From HGM11412 sp045658325 (lineage in GTDB: Bacteria > Bacillota > Clostridia > Christensenellales > Borkfalkiaceae), in assembly GCA_045658325.1 (NCBI GenBank), contig JAZOUX010000015.1, positions 1 to 64,000 of the forward strand: a stretch of 64,000 bases of DNA, in the 5' to 3' direction. Below are positions 27,097 to 35,307 of the stretch, one piece after another. Within the stretch, counting starts at the first letter, position 1; every line of letters begins with the position of its first letter. The notes beneath the pieces were generated by a model that was not told the DNA's origin, searched no databases, and saw nothing but the letters and a program-made list of their open reading frames with translations. The position numbers and the translations under genes are program-made.

Positions 27097-27125
27097 ATTA
27101 TACACCACGTCTTGGCTTTTTTCAA
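27097..27125 (-). promoter_or_regulatory. Promoter of the EF-G-like gene
   Basis: Minus strand TTGAAA (27125-27120), 17-base spacer, TATAAT (27102-27097), about 50 bases before the start codon. Confidence 0.75.
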
Positions 27126-27168
27126 TAGGCGCTTTATTTTTTTGTAATATTTTTATATATAAACGACA

Positions 27169-27203
27169 AAAACCCAAATAAAACAACCTTTTATTTGGGT
27201 TTT
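27169..27203 (-). terminator. Terminator after spoIVA
   Basis: A 15-bp perfect stem (27169-27183 with 27189-27203) with a 5-nt loop, starting four bases after the spoIVA stop codon. Confidence 0.88.
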
Positions 27204-27207
27204 ACAT

Positions 27208-28686
27208 TTAAAATAAAATGCAAATAACTCTACCTTTACCGTCGTTAACTATTTTAGTAACCGTTCTTCTCATTTTATTTTTCGTTTCGTTTTTCATTGA
27301 ATTTATTTTATATATTATTTCTTCGTTTACAAGTGTTGACAACTTTTTGCCAAATACGTTAGTATTCCAAACTTTTTCTGGGTTTTCTTCATACTCGCTT
27401 TTAATAAATTCAGCAAACTCAGTACATTGCTCGCGAGTCCCAGATATTGGTGTAACTTCAGCATCTAAATTGATTTTTATAAAGTGCATACAGTCGGTTG
27501 TTGCTTTAATTTTAACGCCGTATCTATTGCCTTGTCTAACTATTTCTGGGTTTTGAAGCGTCATATCTTTATCGCTAGGAACGACTATACCATAACCACT
27601 TTCGTAAACTTCGTTTAAAGCGTTTTTAGTCTTTTCATAACTGCGTTTTGCTTCTTGCAACTCTTTTACGAATTTCATAAGCGAAAACTCATCAACTATT
27701 TCTTCGCCCGATAAATCGGTTAAAAGTTCGTAAAACAATCTATTATCAACGTCTACTTTATACTCGATTTTACCTTCACCTAAAATACAAACGCTTTCAA
27801 CGTTGTCTTTTACGCCGTCAATTTCTTTTAAAGCGTCTTCAATTAATTTATAATGCTTCATGCAAATTACGGCTGAAGAAACTTCTTTTACCTTTTCGCA
27901 AACGCTACTAATAAGTTTACTGTCGGGCGGTAAAATTTGTATCCATTTTGGAAGTGAAATATCAAAGCACTTCATAGGGAATTCTAAAAGCAAGTTTGAT
28001 AAAATTTCAGTTAATTCTTCTTCGTTAGTCTCTAAAACGTTAATAGCAATAACTTTTACGCCGTACTTTAAAGTTAAACTTTCGGCTAACTCTTTCGCGC
28101 TTTTAGACGACGGCTGTTTACAGTTTAAAACTATAATAAACGGTTTACCACTTTGGCGCATTTCGTTTACTACCCTTTCTTCCGCTTTTAAATAGTTTTC
28201 TCTAGGAATATCAACGATAGAGCCGTCAGTCGTTACGACTACGCCAATAGTAGAGTGTTCTTTTATAACCTTTTCCGTGCCGATTTCAGCGGCTTTTTCA
28301 AACGCAATAGGCTGATTATTCCACGGCGTTTTTACAAGCCTATCTTTGCCGTCTTCTTTGTCGCCGATTGCACCGTCGACTAAATATCCAACGCAGTCAA
28401 TTAATCTTACTTTTGCTTGGCTTTTACCTTTTAAAGATATTTTAACGCTTTCGCCCGGCACGAATTTCGGCTCGGTAGTAGTTATAGTTTTACCTTCACC
28501 CGATTGTGGCATTTCGTCAATAGCAATTTGCCTTTTGTTTTTAGAAGAAATATTCGGCGTTACGATATATTCCATAAATTTATTAATAAAGGTAGATTTG
28601 CCGGTTCTAACTGGGCCTACTACGCCTATATATAAATCACCGTCCGTTCTTTTAGCGATATCTCTATAAATATCAAACTTATCCAT
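27208..28686 (-). CDS. spoIVA: Stage IV sporulation protein A (spore coat ATPase)
   Basis: SpoIVA polymerises on the forespore surface using ATP and forms the base on which the coat is built. Walker A VVGPVRTGKSTFINKFME is at residues ~24-41, and DCVGYLVDGAIGDKEDGKD, TDGSIVDIPRENY and NCKQPSS follow. The C-terminus ends CILF, close to the conserved membrane-targeting end of the Bacillus protein. I chose the ATG at 28686 because GGAGG lies seven bases upstream; the length then is 492 residues, the same as in Bacillus. It lies downstream of der and plsY, a classical Firmicutes neighbourhood. Confidence 0.97.
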   Translation of the reverse strand: MDKFDIYRDIAKRTDGDLYIGVVGPVRTGKSTFINKFMEYIVTPNISSKNKRQIAIDEMPQSGEGKTITTTEPKFVPGESVKISLKGKSQAKVRLIDCVGYLVDGAIGDKEDGKDRLVKTPWNNQPIAFEKAAEIGTEKVIKEHSTIGVVVTTDGSIVDIPRENYLKAEERVVNEMRQSGKPFIIVLNCKQPSSKSAKELAESLTLKYGVKVIAINVLETNEEELTEILSNLLLEFPMKCFDISLPKWIQILPPDSKLISSVCEKVKEVSSAVICMKHYKLIEDALKEIDGVKDNVESVCILGEGKIEYKVDVDNRLFYELLTDLSGEEIVDEFSLMKFVKELQEAKRSYEKTKNALNEVYESGYGIVVPSDKDMTLQNPEIVRQGNRYGVKIKATTDCMHFIKINLDAEVTPISGTREQCTEFAEFIKSEYEENPEKVWNTNVFGKKLSTLVNEEIIYKINSMKNETKNKMRRTVTKIVNDGKGRVICILF

Positions 28687-28689
28687 TAA

Positions 28690-28725
28690 AAAACCTCCCA
28701 ACACACTAATGTATATGAGAGGTTT
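28690..28725 (-). promoter_or_regulatory. Hairpin whose 3' arm is the spoIVA ribosome binding site
   Basis: On the minus strand AAACCTCTC (28725-28717) pairs with GGGAGGTTT (28698-28690), followed by T's and the spoIVA ATG. The stem both resembles a terminator for the der-plsY operon and contains the spoIVA Shine-Dalgarno. Transcripts arriving from plsY would terminate or hide the site; transcripts starting within the loop would leave it free. Confidence 0.6.
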
Positions 28726-28740
28726 AATTGTATTATGATT

Positions 28741-29490
28741 TTATTTTGACTTTTTTTTGTATTTCATTTCTTTTAACATTTGAAGCCAATTAGTTGGGTG
28801 TTCTTCACCCATAAGCATACGCTTTATATTTTGCCTGTGAGCAAACCAAGATAAAAAGATAATTCCTATTACGAATAAATTTGCTATAAACGTTAAAGTC
28901 GTTTGAAAAGACGAATTAAGACCTGCAACAAGTTGTGCTTGCGCTTGCATATATTCTTGATATATAGAATAACAAGCGAAAAACGCGCCTGGAGTAGTTG
29001 CAATAAACGAGCCCATAGCACCTATTTCTGTTATTAATATAAAGACAATTGCTAAAACGCCACTAATTAAACCGACTAACGGATTACATACGAAAAACAC
29101 GCCTATCGTAGTTGCAATACCTTTACCCCCTTTAAACTTCAAAAGAACAGGGAATATATGCCCTAATACGGCAAAAAATCCACACATTACTTTGCTGAAA
29201 ACAGGAACGGGAATTGCCGTACCTTCAAAAAAGTAATTTTGGTATAATATAAAGCCTAAAAAAGTTGGAATAGCACCCTTTAACATATCGAGCAATAAAG
29301 TTAAAAGTCCTATTTTTAAGCCGAAATTTCTACTCATATTTAAGGTGCCGGGGTTACCACTACCCATAGTACGAATATCTTGCTTTTTAAGTTTTGATAT
29401 TATAATAGCAAAATTTATATTGCCCATAAAGTATGAAAAAATTGCAAGCAATAAAAACTGCCACCATAAAGTAGAAAACGATAATATCAT
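28741..29490 (-). CDS. plsY: Glycerol-3-phosphate acyltransferase PlsY
   Basis: Membrane enzyme transferring acyl groups from acyl-phosphate to glycerol-3-phosphate. The three conserved loops are present: GSGNPGTLNMSRNFG, LLKFKGGKGIATTIG and GAMGSFIATTPGA (a variation of the third). At 249 residues it is about 40 longer than usual because of inserts in the periplasmic loops (around EGTAIPVPV and EYMQAQAQLVAG). The ATG overlaps the der stop as ATGA, so the two are co-translated. Confidence 0.93.
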   Translation of the reverse strand: MILSFSTLWWQFLLLAIFSYFMGNINFAIIISKLKKQDIRTMGSGNPGTLNMSRNFGLKIGLLTLLLDMLKGAIPTFLGFILYQNYFFEGTAIPVPVFSKVMCGFFAVLGHIFPVLLKFKGGKGIATTIGVFFVCNPLVGLISGVLAIVFILITEIGAMGSFIATTPGAFFACYSIYQEYMQAQAQLVAGLNSSFQTTLTFIANLFVIGIIFLSWFAHRQNIKRMLMGEEHPTNWLQMLKEMKYKKKSK

Positions 29491-30806
29491 AATTTATCTT
29501 CTTCCTTTTCTCTAACTATAAGTTTTATAGGCGTACCTTCAAAATCAATAGCGTTTCTTAAAGTATTTTCTAAATACCTTTTATAACTAAAATGCATAAG
29601 GTCTGCACTGTTTACGAACATTACGAAAGTAGGCGGTAAAACGCCGTCTTGAACGGTGTAATAAATTTTAAGCCTTCTACCGTTTTTAGTAGGTGGCTCG
29701 CTAATTCTTATAGCATCGCCAAGCAAGTCGTTTAAAGTACCGGTAGAAATTCTTTTTCTAGCGTTTTCTAAAATTTGGTCAGCCATTGTGAAAAGTTTTT
29801 CAGCCCTTAATCCCGTTTTTGCAGAAATGAATATACATTTATAATAACTCATAAACGCTAAGTCGCTATCTAACTTTTTTTTGTATTTTTCAATGGTATA
29901 CGCGTCCTTTTCGACAGCATCCCACTTATTCATAATTATAAGCGACGGCTTGCCTTGTTCGTGAACGTAACCTAAAATTTTAACGTCTTGTTCAGTTAAA
30001 CCTTCGGTACTGTCGATAACAACGAAGCAAATATCTGCCCTACGAATTGCACCTAAAGCCCTAACTACGCTGTAATATTCAATATCTTCGTTTACGGCGT
30101 TTTTCTTTCTAATACCAGCCGTATCAATTATAGTATACTTTTTATCTTTATATTCTAAATGCGTGTCAATTGCGTCTCTCGTAGTACCACTTATTGCTGA
30201 AACGATAGTTCTATCATATCCTAAAAGCCTATTAGTTAAACTTGATTTACCAGCGTTTGGTTTGCCTACTATTGCTATTTTAGTGTATTCACTTTCGTCT
30301 TCAGTTACGACTGTGTCAAAGCGTGAACAAATTTCATCTAATAAATCGCCTATGCCTTTACCTTGCTCGCAAGAAATACCAAACGGCTCGCCTAAACCAA
30401 GTTCGTAATAATCGAATAATTGCGACATATCGAAATTGTCTAACTTATTAACGGCTAAAACTACCGGTTTATTTGAACGGCGAAGCATTGTTGCTACGTC
30501 GATATCCGAAGCGGTAATTCCCGTTTTTACGTCGCATATAAACAAAATTACGTCAGCCATATCTATGGCTATTTCGGCTTGCTTTTTAATGTGTACCCAC
30601 ATTTCGTCAGTTGATTTTAATTCGATACCACCCGTGTCTATAAGGGTAAACGCCTTGCCACACCACTCGGCATCACAATAAATTCTATCACGCGTAACGC
30701 CTGGCTTATTTTCTACTATTGAAATCTTTTTGCCCGTTACTTTATTAAAAAAAGTGCTTTTGCCTACGTTAGGTCTACCAACTACGGCAACTAATGGTTT
30801 ACTCAT
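29487..30806 (-). CDS. der: Ribosome assembly GTPase Der (EngA)
   Basis: Double-GTPase factor for 50S subunit assembly. Two G domains are seen: GRPNVGKSTFFNKVTG, DTGGIEL and NKLD in the first, GKPNAGKSSLTNRLLG, DTAGIRKK and NKWD in the second, followed by the KH-like domain with RRLKIYYTVQDG. The length, 439 residues, is normal. It overlaps the upstream DUF512 gene by eight bases and plsY by four bases, forming a tight operon. Confidence 0.97.
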   Translation of the reverse strand: MSKPLVAVVGRPNVGKSTFFNKVTGKKISIVENKPGVTRDRIYCDAEWCGKAFTLIDTGGIELKSTDEMWVHIKKQAEIAIDMADVILFICDVKTGITASDIDVATMLRRSNKPVVLAVNKLDNFDMSQLFDYYELGLGEPFGISCEQGKGIGDLLDEICSRFDTVVTEDESEYTKIAIVGKPNAGKSSLTNRLLGYDRTIVSAISGTTRDAIDTHLEYKDKKYTIIDTAGIRKKNAVNEDIEYYSVVRALGAIRRADICFVVIDSTEGLTEQDVKILGYVHEQGKPSLIIMNKWDAVEKDAYTIEKYKKKLDSDLAFMSYYKCIFISAKTGLRAEKLFTMADQILENARKRISTGTLNDLLGDAIRISEPPTKNGRRLKIYYTVQDGVLPPTFVMFVNSADLMHFSYKRYLENTLRNAIDFEGTPIKLIVREKEEDKL

Positions 30807-32106
30807 ATTTTATTTCCTTTATTCCTTCACCACCGGTGCAAGCGTTGAAAAAACTTTCACCACTGCCGTCGGTTATAAGTATTTTTTTATTTATTAATTT
30901 TGCAAACTCGCTTAAAGTCATATCGTCTAAAAAAACGTCTTCAAACTGTCTTAAACAAATGTTAGGAAGCACTAAAACGTCAAAATCTTTTTGAAAAGCA
31001 TTAACTTGCTCAACTATATCTTTACCCGTCAAAAGCCCCGTACAGTTTACCGTTTCGCCAAAAAAGTTGTTTTTTACGCCTAAAACGTAATAGGTTGCAC
31101 CCTTGCAGTATTTTTTAATTTTTTGACATTGTTTTTCAATAAACTTGCTTGCCGACTGCCCCGAAATTACTAGATAAACGTTTTCGTCGTTACTCTCTTT
31201 TAAACACAAATCAATTTCCCTTTCAAATTTACTAGTCGTGCCAACACCGTTGCCTAGTTGCGAAAAATCGCCGTAATGCTCGTACTTTTCAACAGAAAGC
31301 CCTGCTTTAAAATAAAACTCGTCACCAAGCGTTACAAAAATTTCATTAAACTCACTATTAAGCATTTTAACTTGCTCAATTACGCATTTTGAATAATTTT
31401 TGTCAATATCACGAATTGGAAATAAACCTTCCCTAAACTTAGTAATTCCACAAGGAACTACCGATACCGACTTAAATTTCGGCTTTAACTCGTACAATTT
31501 TTTAATACTGTCTTCTAAAAACAAGCCGTCGTTTACTGACGGTACTAATACTATTTGTCCTTCAATTTCAATGCCGTTACTAGTTAAATATTTAAGTTTT
31601 TCATAAATATCGCCAGCAAAACGGTTGTTTAACATTTTAATACGCACTTCTGGGTTAACTACTTGTACCGAAACGTATAAAGGGCTTAATTTAAGCCTAA
31701 CGATACGCTCTAAATCTTCTTGCTTTAAGTTAGTTAAGGTTACGAAGTTGCCTACCATAAAACTTTGACGATAGTCGTCGTCTTTAACGTATAACGACTT
31801 TCTCATACCCTTAGGCATTTGGTCAACGAAGCAAAAAATACATTTATTTTGACAAGTTTTAATATCAAGCAAGTCGCTTTCAAAAGTTAAACCAAGCGTT
31901 TCACACTCTTCTTTTTCGATATCAATATTACAAGTTTCACCGTTAATAGATTTTACGGTCAACTCGAATTTGGTTTGTGCGTCGTAATAGATATAGTCTA
32001 AAATATCTATAACTTTATGACCGTCAAAATGGGTAATCGCATCGCCCTTTTCAAAGCCTAACTCTTCGCCTATTGAGTTTTTTTCAATACCCTTTACTAC
32101 TAACAT
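30799..32106 (-). CDS. DUF512/TIGR03279-type radical SAM protein
   Basis: A PDZ-radical SAM-DUF512 protein of unknown reaction, conserved in Firmicutes and cyanobacteria. An N-terminal PDZ-like domain (GEELGFEKGDAITHFDG) precedes the radical SAM cluster CQNKCIFCFVDQMPKGMR, and the C-terminal DUF512 contains TGLLTGKDIV and ITDGSGESFFNACTG. I chose the ATG at 32106 (435 aa): a -10 box ends seven bases before it and no ribosome binding site is seen, so it may be leaderless. The 19 extra residues of the longer frame are not family-like. It heads the der-plsY operon. Confidence 0.9.
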   Translation of the reverse strand: MLVVKGIEKNSIGEELGFEKGDAITHFDGHKVIDILDYIYYDAQTKFELTVKSINGETCNIDIEKEECETLGLTFESDLLDIKTCQNKCIFCFVDQMPKGMRKSLYVKDDDYRQSFMVGNFVTLTNLKQEDLERIVRLKLSPLYVSVQVVNPEVRIKMLNNRFAGDIYEKLKYLTSNGIEIEGQIVLVPSVNDGLFLEDSIKKLYELKPKFKSVSVVPCGITKFREGLFPIRDIDKNYSKCVIEQVKMLNSEFNEIFVTLGDEFYFKAGLSVEKYEHYGDFSQLGNGVGTTSKFEREIDLCLKESNDENVYLVISGQSASKFIEKQCQKIKKYCKGATYYVLGVKNNFFGETVNCTGLLTGKDIVEQVNAFQKDFDVLVLPNICLRQFEDVFLDDMTLSEFAKLINKKILITDGSGESFFNACTGGEGIKEIKYE

Positions 32107-32113
32107 ATATAAT

Positions 32114-32142
32114 ATTATATCTATAAACTTTAATTTTGTAAA
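32114..32142 (-). promoter_or_regulatory. Promoter giving a probably leaderless mRNA
   Basis: Minus strand TTTACA (32142-32137), 17-base spacer, TATAAT (32119-32114), then seven bases to the ATG at 32106. Transcription should begin at or next to the start codon. Confidence 0.7.
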
Positions 32143-32156
32143 GAAAAAATAATCGA

Positions 32157-32193
32157 AAAGCACGCTTACCTTATTAAAAGTATAGCGTGCTTT
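32157..32193 (-). terminator. Terminator after the SGNH gene at 32198
   Basis: A 10-bp perfect stem AAAGCACGCT (32157-32166) / AGCGTGCTTT (32184-32193). A related hairpin lies at 35250-35293. Confidence 0.8.
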
Positions 32194-32197
32194 AGTT

Positions 32198-33313
32198 TTA
32201 GTCTTTATTTGCCGTACCCTTTTTCTTTAAATCTTCTAAAATTGGGTTAAGCGTTTGAAGAATTCTATTTGCTATAAAATAATGCCCGATATCGTTAGGG
32301 TGAGTATTTACGAAAGCCAACTCTCTAATTTCCCTTGGGATTAATTCTTTACCCTTAATTAAGTAAACGTTTTTGTCCCCGTTTTCAACGGCGTATTTGT
32401 ACGTCTCGAAAATTGCTTCATCTCTTTTTACCCTTAACCCACCGTTATAACTGTCCATAAAATAAGACGACTTGGTTAAGAAAATAATAGGTGTTTCTGG
32501 GTGAGTTTCCCTAAATTGTTTATAAAGTGGTAAATGGGTTTTTCTTAAATGCTCGGCATCTGGCGCATTGGCATCGTAATCGCAAATGAATACCGAGCAG
32601 TCTACCGTCTTTAAATAATTAACTACGGCTTGTTCTCCCCTTGCGCCACCACTCATACTAAAGTTTATAATATCAGTTTTAGTTTTATTACAAATTATGC
32701 AAGCAAAGTTATTGTCTGGTCTGGTTGCACAAGCACCTTGAGTAATCGAGTTGCCGTAAAAAAGTATTGGTTTTAAGTTGTTGTACGGCTCGTATTTTTC
32801 AATTTTAGCACCTTGGTTAAACATTAAAGATAATTCGGTAACGCCACTATACGTTGGTAAATACAAAATATAGTTACGCATACCACCACGAAGCAAGCCT
32901 TCTAAGAGAAAAGTGTCACTTTCGTTAAACCCGTCTTTAGTGTAGTAAGGTGGGGCAAAACTGCGGGCAAATATTTCTTCGCCGTTAGGCATAACTTCGC
33001 TTATATAAAAACCGTTATTAGATAAAACGTTAGAAGTTACCGTTCTTGCAACGTCGTAAAGTTTAGTTCTTATTTTAACTTTAGTTGCGTCGGTTGAAAA
33101 AGTTATTCTAACACCCGTCGTTAAACGGCTACCCCAATAAAAACCTACTTTTTTAACTACTTCTAAAGGCCATTTATGAAAACCTTCGTTTTCGTAATAC
33201 GTTACGCCACCGTAAACGGTAAACGGGTCACAAGGAATTTTATATTCGTCAAAAATTTCATCGCCAATCTTTTGTTGCGCGTAATTTTTATCAATTTTTT
33301 CAAGTATAGACAT
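32198..33313 (-). CDS. SGNH/GDSL hydrolase, paralogue 1
   Basis: A 371-residue esterase-type protein. An N-terminal beta-rich domain (to about residue 170) precedes an SGNH hydrolase domain with nucleophile Ser in FYGNSITQG, Gly in SGGARG, Asn replaced within CDYDANAPDAEHL and a catalytic Asp/His in FVNTHPNDIGH. Such two-domain proteins resemble carbohydrate esterases acting on acetylated glycans. No signal peptide is visible, so it would act inside the cell. It lies 14 bases after a close paralogue on the same strand. Confidence 0.83.
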   Translation of the reverse strand: MSILEKIDKNYAQQKIGDEIFDEYKIPCDPFTVYGGVTYYENEGFHKWPLEVVKKVGFYWGSRLTTGVRITFSTDATKVKIRTKLYDVARTVTSNVLSNNGFYISEVMPNGEEIFARSFAPPYYTKDGFNESDTFLLEGLLRGGMRNYILYLPTYSGVTELSLMFNQGAKIEKYEPYNNLKPILFYGNSITQGACATRPDNNFACIICNKTKTDIINFSMSGGARGEQAVVNYLKTVDCSVFICDYDANAPDAEHLRKTHLPLYKQFRETHPETPIIFLTKSSYFMDSYNGGLRVKRDEAIFETYKYAVENGDKNVYLIKGKELIPREIRELAFVNTHPNDIGHYFIANRILQTLNPILEDLKKKGTANKD

Positions 33314-33327
33314 TTTTGTTCCCCCCC

Positions 33328-34434
33328 TTATAAAATTTTATTTAAAACTTCTTCAACGGCAAATGCCATAAACATAAAGCCAAGCGTGTTAGGATGACTT
33401 TCACCAGCCATACAAAATTCCCTAGCGTCGTATGGGAACATACTTCTTCCGTCAACGAAATAAACGTTGTTATCACCTTGATTTTTAGCGTATTCTATCG
33501 TATCTAAAATAATTTGAGTTCTTTCGTTACCTTCACGACAAGTTACTTCAAATTCCCTAAACGCCGACGGTCTTGACATAAATATTATAGGCGTATTAGG
33601 TTGAGCGCTACGGAATTTTTTATAGAACGGTAAATGCGTTTGCCTTAAATATTCAGCCGTTGGGGCATTATGGTCGTAATCACATACGAAAACAGAACAG
33701 TCAACGCCACATAAAAAGTCAACTATTTCAGGTTGCGCTTTTGCGCTACCCGATGCAGCAAAAGTAATATAATCAACCTTATTCCTTTTTGCTACTACGG
33801 CTTGATAAGCATTGTCGGCTCTCGTTGCCGAACCCCCTTGAGTTATTGACGAGCCGTAATAAAGTATAGGCTTAACGTCTCTATACGGGTTAAATTTTTC
33901 AACTTCACAATCTGCGTCAAGATACGCCGTTAAACTTATAACGCCACTATAAGTTGGGAAATAAAGAATATAATCTCGTACTTCATTACCCTTTAAATAG
34001 CACGAAATTTCTAATTCTGGCGTGAACATTGGCTCTGTTTTCCAATTATCGAATAAGTGGTTAACTAAAACTTCTTCGCCCGTTTTAGTTACTTCAACTA
34101 AAGTAAAATACGACGTTGCTAAAATTGACATTTCAGTCGCTCTACAAAAAGCAAACATTTTAACCTTAAGTTTTAACCTTGTTGAGTCGGTACTAAACGC
34201 AAGCCTTACGCCAGACGTACATAAGTTACCCCAATTCATACTAGGTCTGTAACTTTCGTTCATAGCGTCGATTTGTTCTTTTGGAATTTTATAAAAACCA
34301 TAACCTTCTTCAAATTTTGAACCAAACAAGTTAAACTTGTCGTTAGGAATTTTGTATTCCTTAAAATTGTCGCTAGCAACCGTTTCTTTGGCAAAATTTT
34401 TATCAACTTCTTCTATCTTGAATTCTTTACCCAT
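33328..34434 (-). CDS. SGNH/GDSL hydrolase, paralogue 2
   Basis: A 368-residue relative of the following gene with the same architecture: N-terminal beta domain, then YYGSSITQGGSATRADN (nucleophile Ser), AASGSAKAQPEIVDF, CDYDHNAPTAEYLRQTHLPFY and ESHPNTLGF. The clear similarity in nearly every block, and the tandem position, point to a local duplication followed by divergence, probably for different acylated substrates. AAAGGAG precedes the ATG. Confidence 0.83.
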   Translation of the reverse strand: MGKEFKIEEVDKNFAKETVASDNFKEYKIPNDKFNLFGSKFEEGYGFYKIPKEQIDAMNESYRPSMNWGNLCTSGVRLAFSTDSTRLKLKVKMFAFCRATEMSILATSYFTLVEVTKTGEEVLVNHLFDNWKTEPMFTPELEISCYLKGNEVRDYILYFPTYSGVISLTAYLDADCEVEKFNPYRDVKPILYYGSSITQGGSATRADNAYQAVVAKRNKVDYITFAASGSAKAQPEIVDFLCGVDCSVFVCDYDHNAPTAEYLRQTHLPFYKKFRSAQPNTPIIFMSRPSAFREFEVTCREGNERTQIILDTIEYAKNQGDNNVYFVDGRSMFPYDAREFCMAGESHPNTLGFMFMAFAVEEVLNKIL

Positions 34435-34443
34435 AATGCTCCT

Positions 34444-35040
34444 TTATTTTTTATTAGGTTTTTTTACTATCCCTAAAATTATAAAAATTATTCCTAAAAC
34501 AAATAACGTAACCACTAAAGCCCAAAGGACTTGAACGTTACTTAAATATCCACCTATCATAAAGGCTACGCCCACGCTTACTAGTAATAAAGATACTATA
34601 AGCCACCACACTGAATATTTTTGCGTGCTACTTCTATCGTAATAATACGCCCTAAAAATTTCAATGCTACCACGAAGATATAATACCAAGCCTAAAATTT
34701 TACCCGCATCGTTTATGTTGAACACGTTAAATTGCGCCAATATGCACGACAATGCTATTAAACTTAAAACGACAAACTCAATAATTACTAAAATTTTAAT
34801 TGCGCCTTTATCTTTTTTAAATACCTTTTTACTTAAATACAAGGCTAGGTACAAAACTAAAATTACGGCGATTACAAGTTTTACTATCGAATATCCCCAG
34901 TCGGCGAAAAACAACTCGCTATTTATAGTTTTCCATATAGGCATTAATATTGTCGCTGATAAAATTAAAAGACTACCAAGTACGATATAAAGCCAAAAGT
35001 TTTTAGTCTTTTCTAAATTGATAAATTTTGAAATTTTCAT
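34444..35040 (-). CDS. Multi-spanning membrane protein (DUF308/HdeD-like)
   Basis: A 198-residue protein with about six hydrophobic helices arranged in short hairpins and a basic C-terminus (KKPNKK). The pattern resembles the DUF308/HdeD group, but the match is by hydropathy and length only. It is the first gene of a unit with the two SGNH hydrolases, ten bases apart, which suggests a shared role in handling acylated substrates or envelope stress. Confidence 0.55.
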   Translation of the reverse strand: MKISKFINLEKTKNFWLYIVLGSLLILSATILMPIWKTINSELFFADWGYSIVKLVIAVILVLYLALYLSKKVFKKDKGAIKILVIIEFVVLSLIALSCILAQFNVFNINDAGKILGLVLYLRGSIEIFRAYYYDRSSTQKYSVWWLIVSLLLVSVGVAFMIGGYLSNVQVLWALVVTLFVLGIIFIILGIVKKPNKK

Positions 35041-35249
35041 TTAAATTACTCCTTAATTTATTATAGTTGATAATAAAATTGATGTCAACTTTAAAATAAA
35101 AATTAATTAAAAATTTTAGATTTTATATATTGTTTCAATCTTATACAAAATTTGCAAAAAAACATATTTTTAATATAATATCAAAATCATTTTAAAAAAT
35201 TGACGGTTGCTACTTAACTATATTTAATAATCTATAATTTTACAAACAA

Positions 35250-35293
35250 AAAGCACGCTTTCCTTTGGCTTTTAGCAAAGTCTAGCGCGCTTT
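35250..35293 (-). terminator. Terminator after the S1C protease gene
   Basis: Stem AAAGCACGCT (35250-35259) / AGCGCGCTTT (35284-35293). The single mismatch is A-C on the plus strand but a G-U pair in the minus-strand RNA, which fits a function on the minus strand. The remaining 35041-35249 shows no gene. Confidence 0.75.
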
Positions 35294-35307
35294 AATATTG
35301 TTTAATT

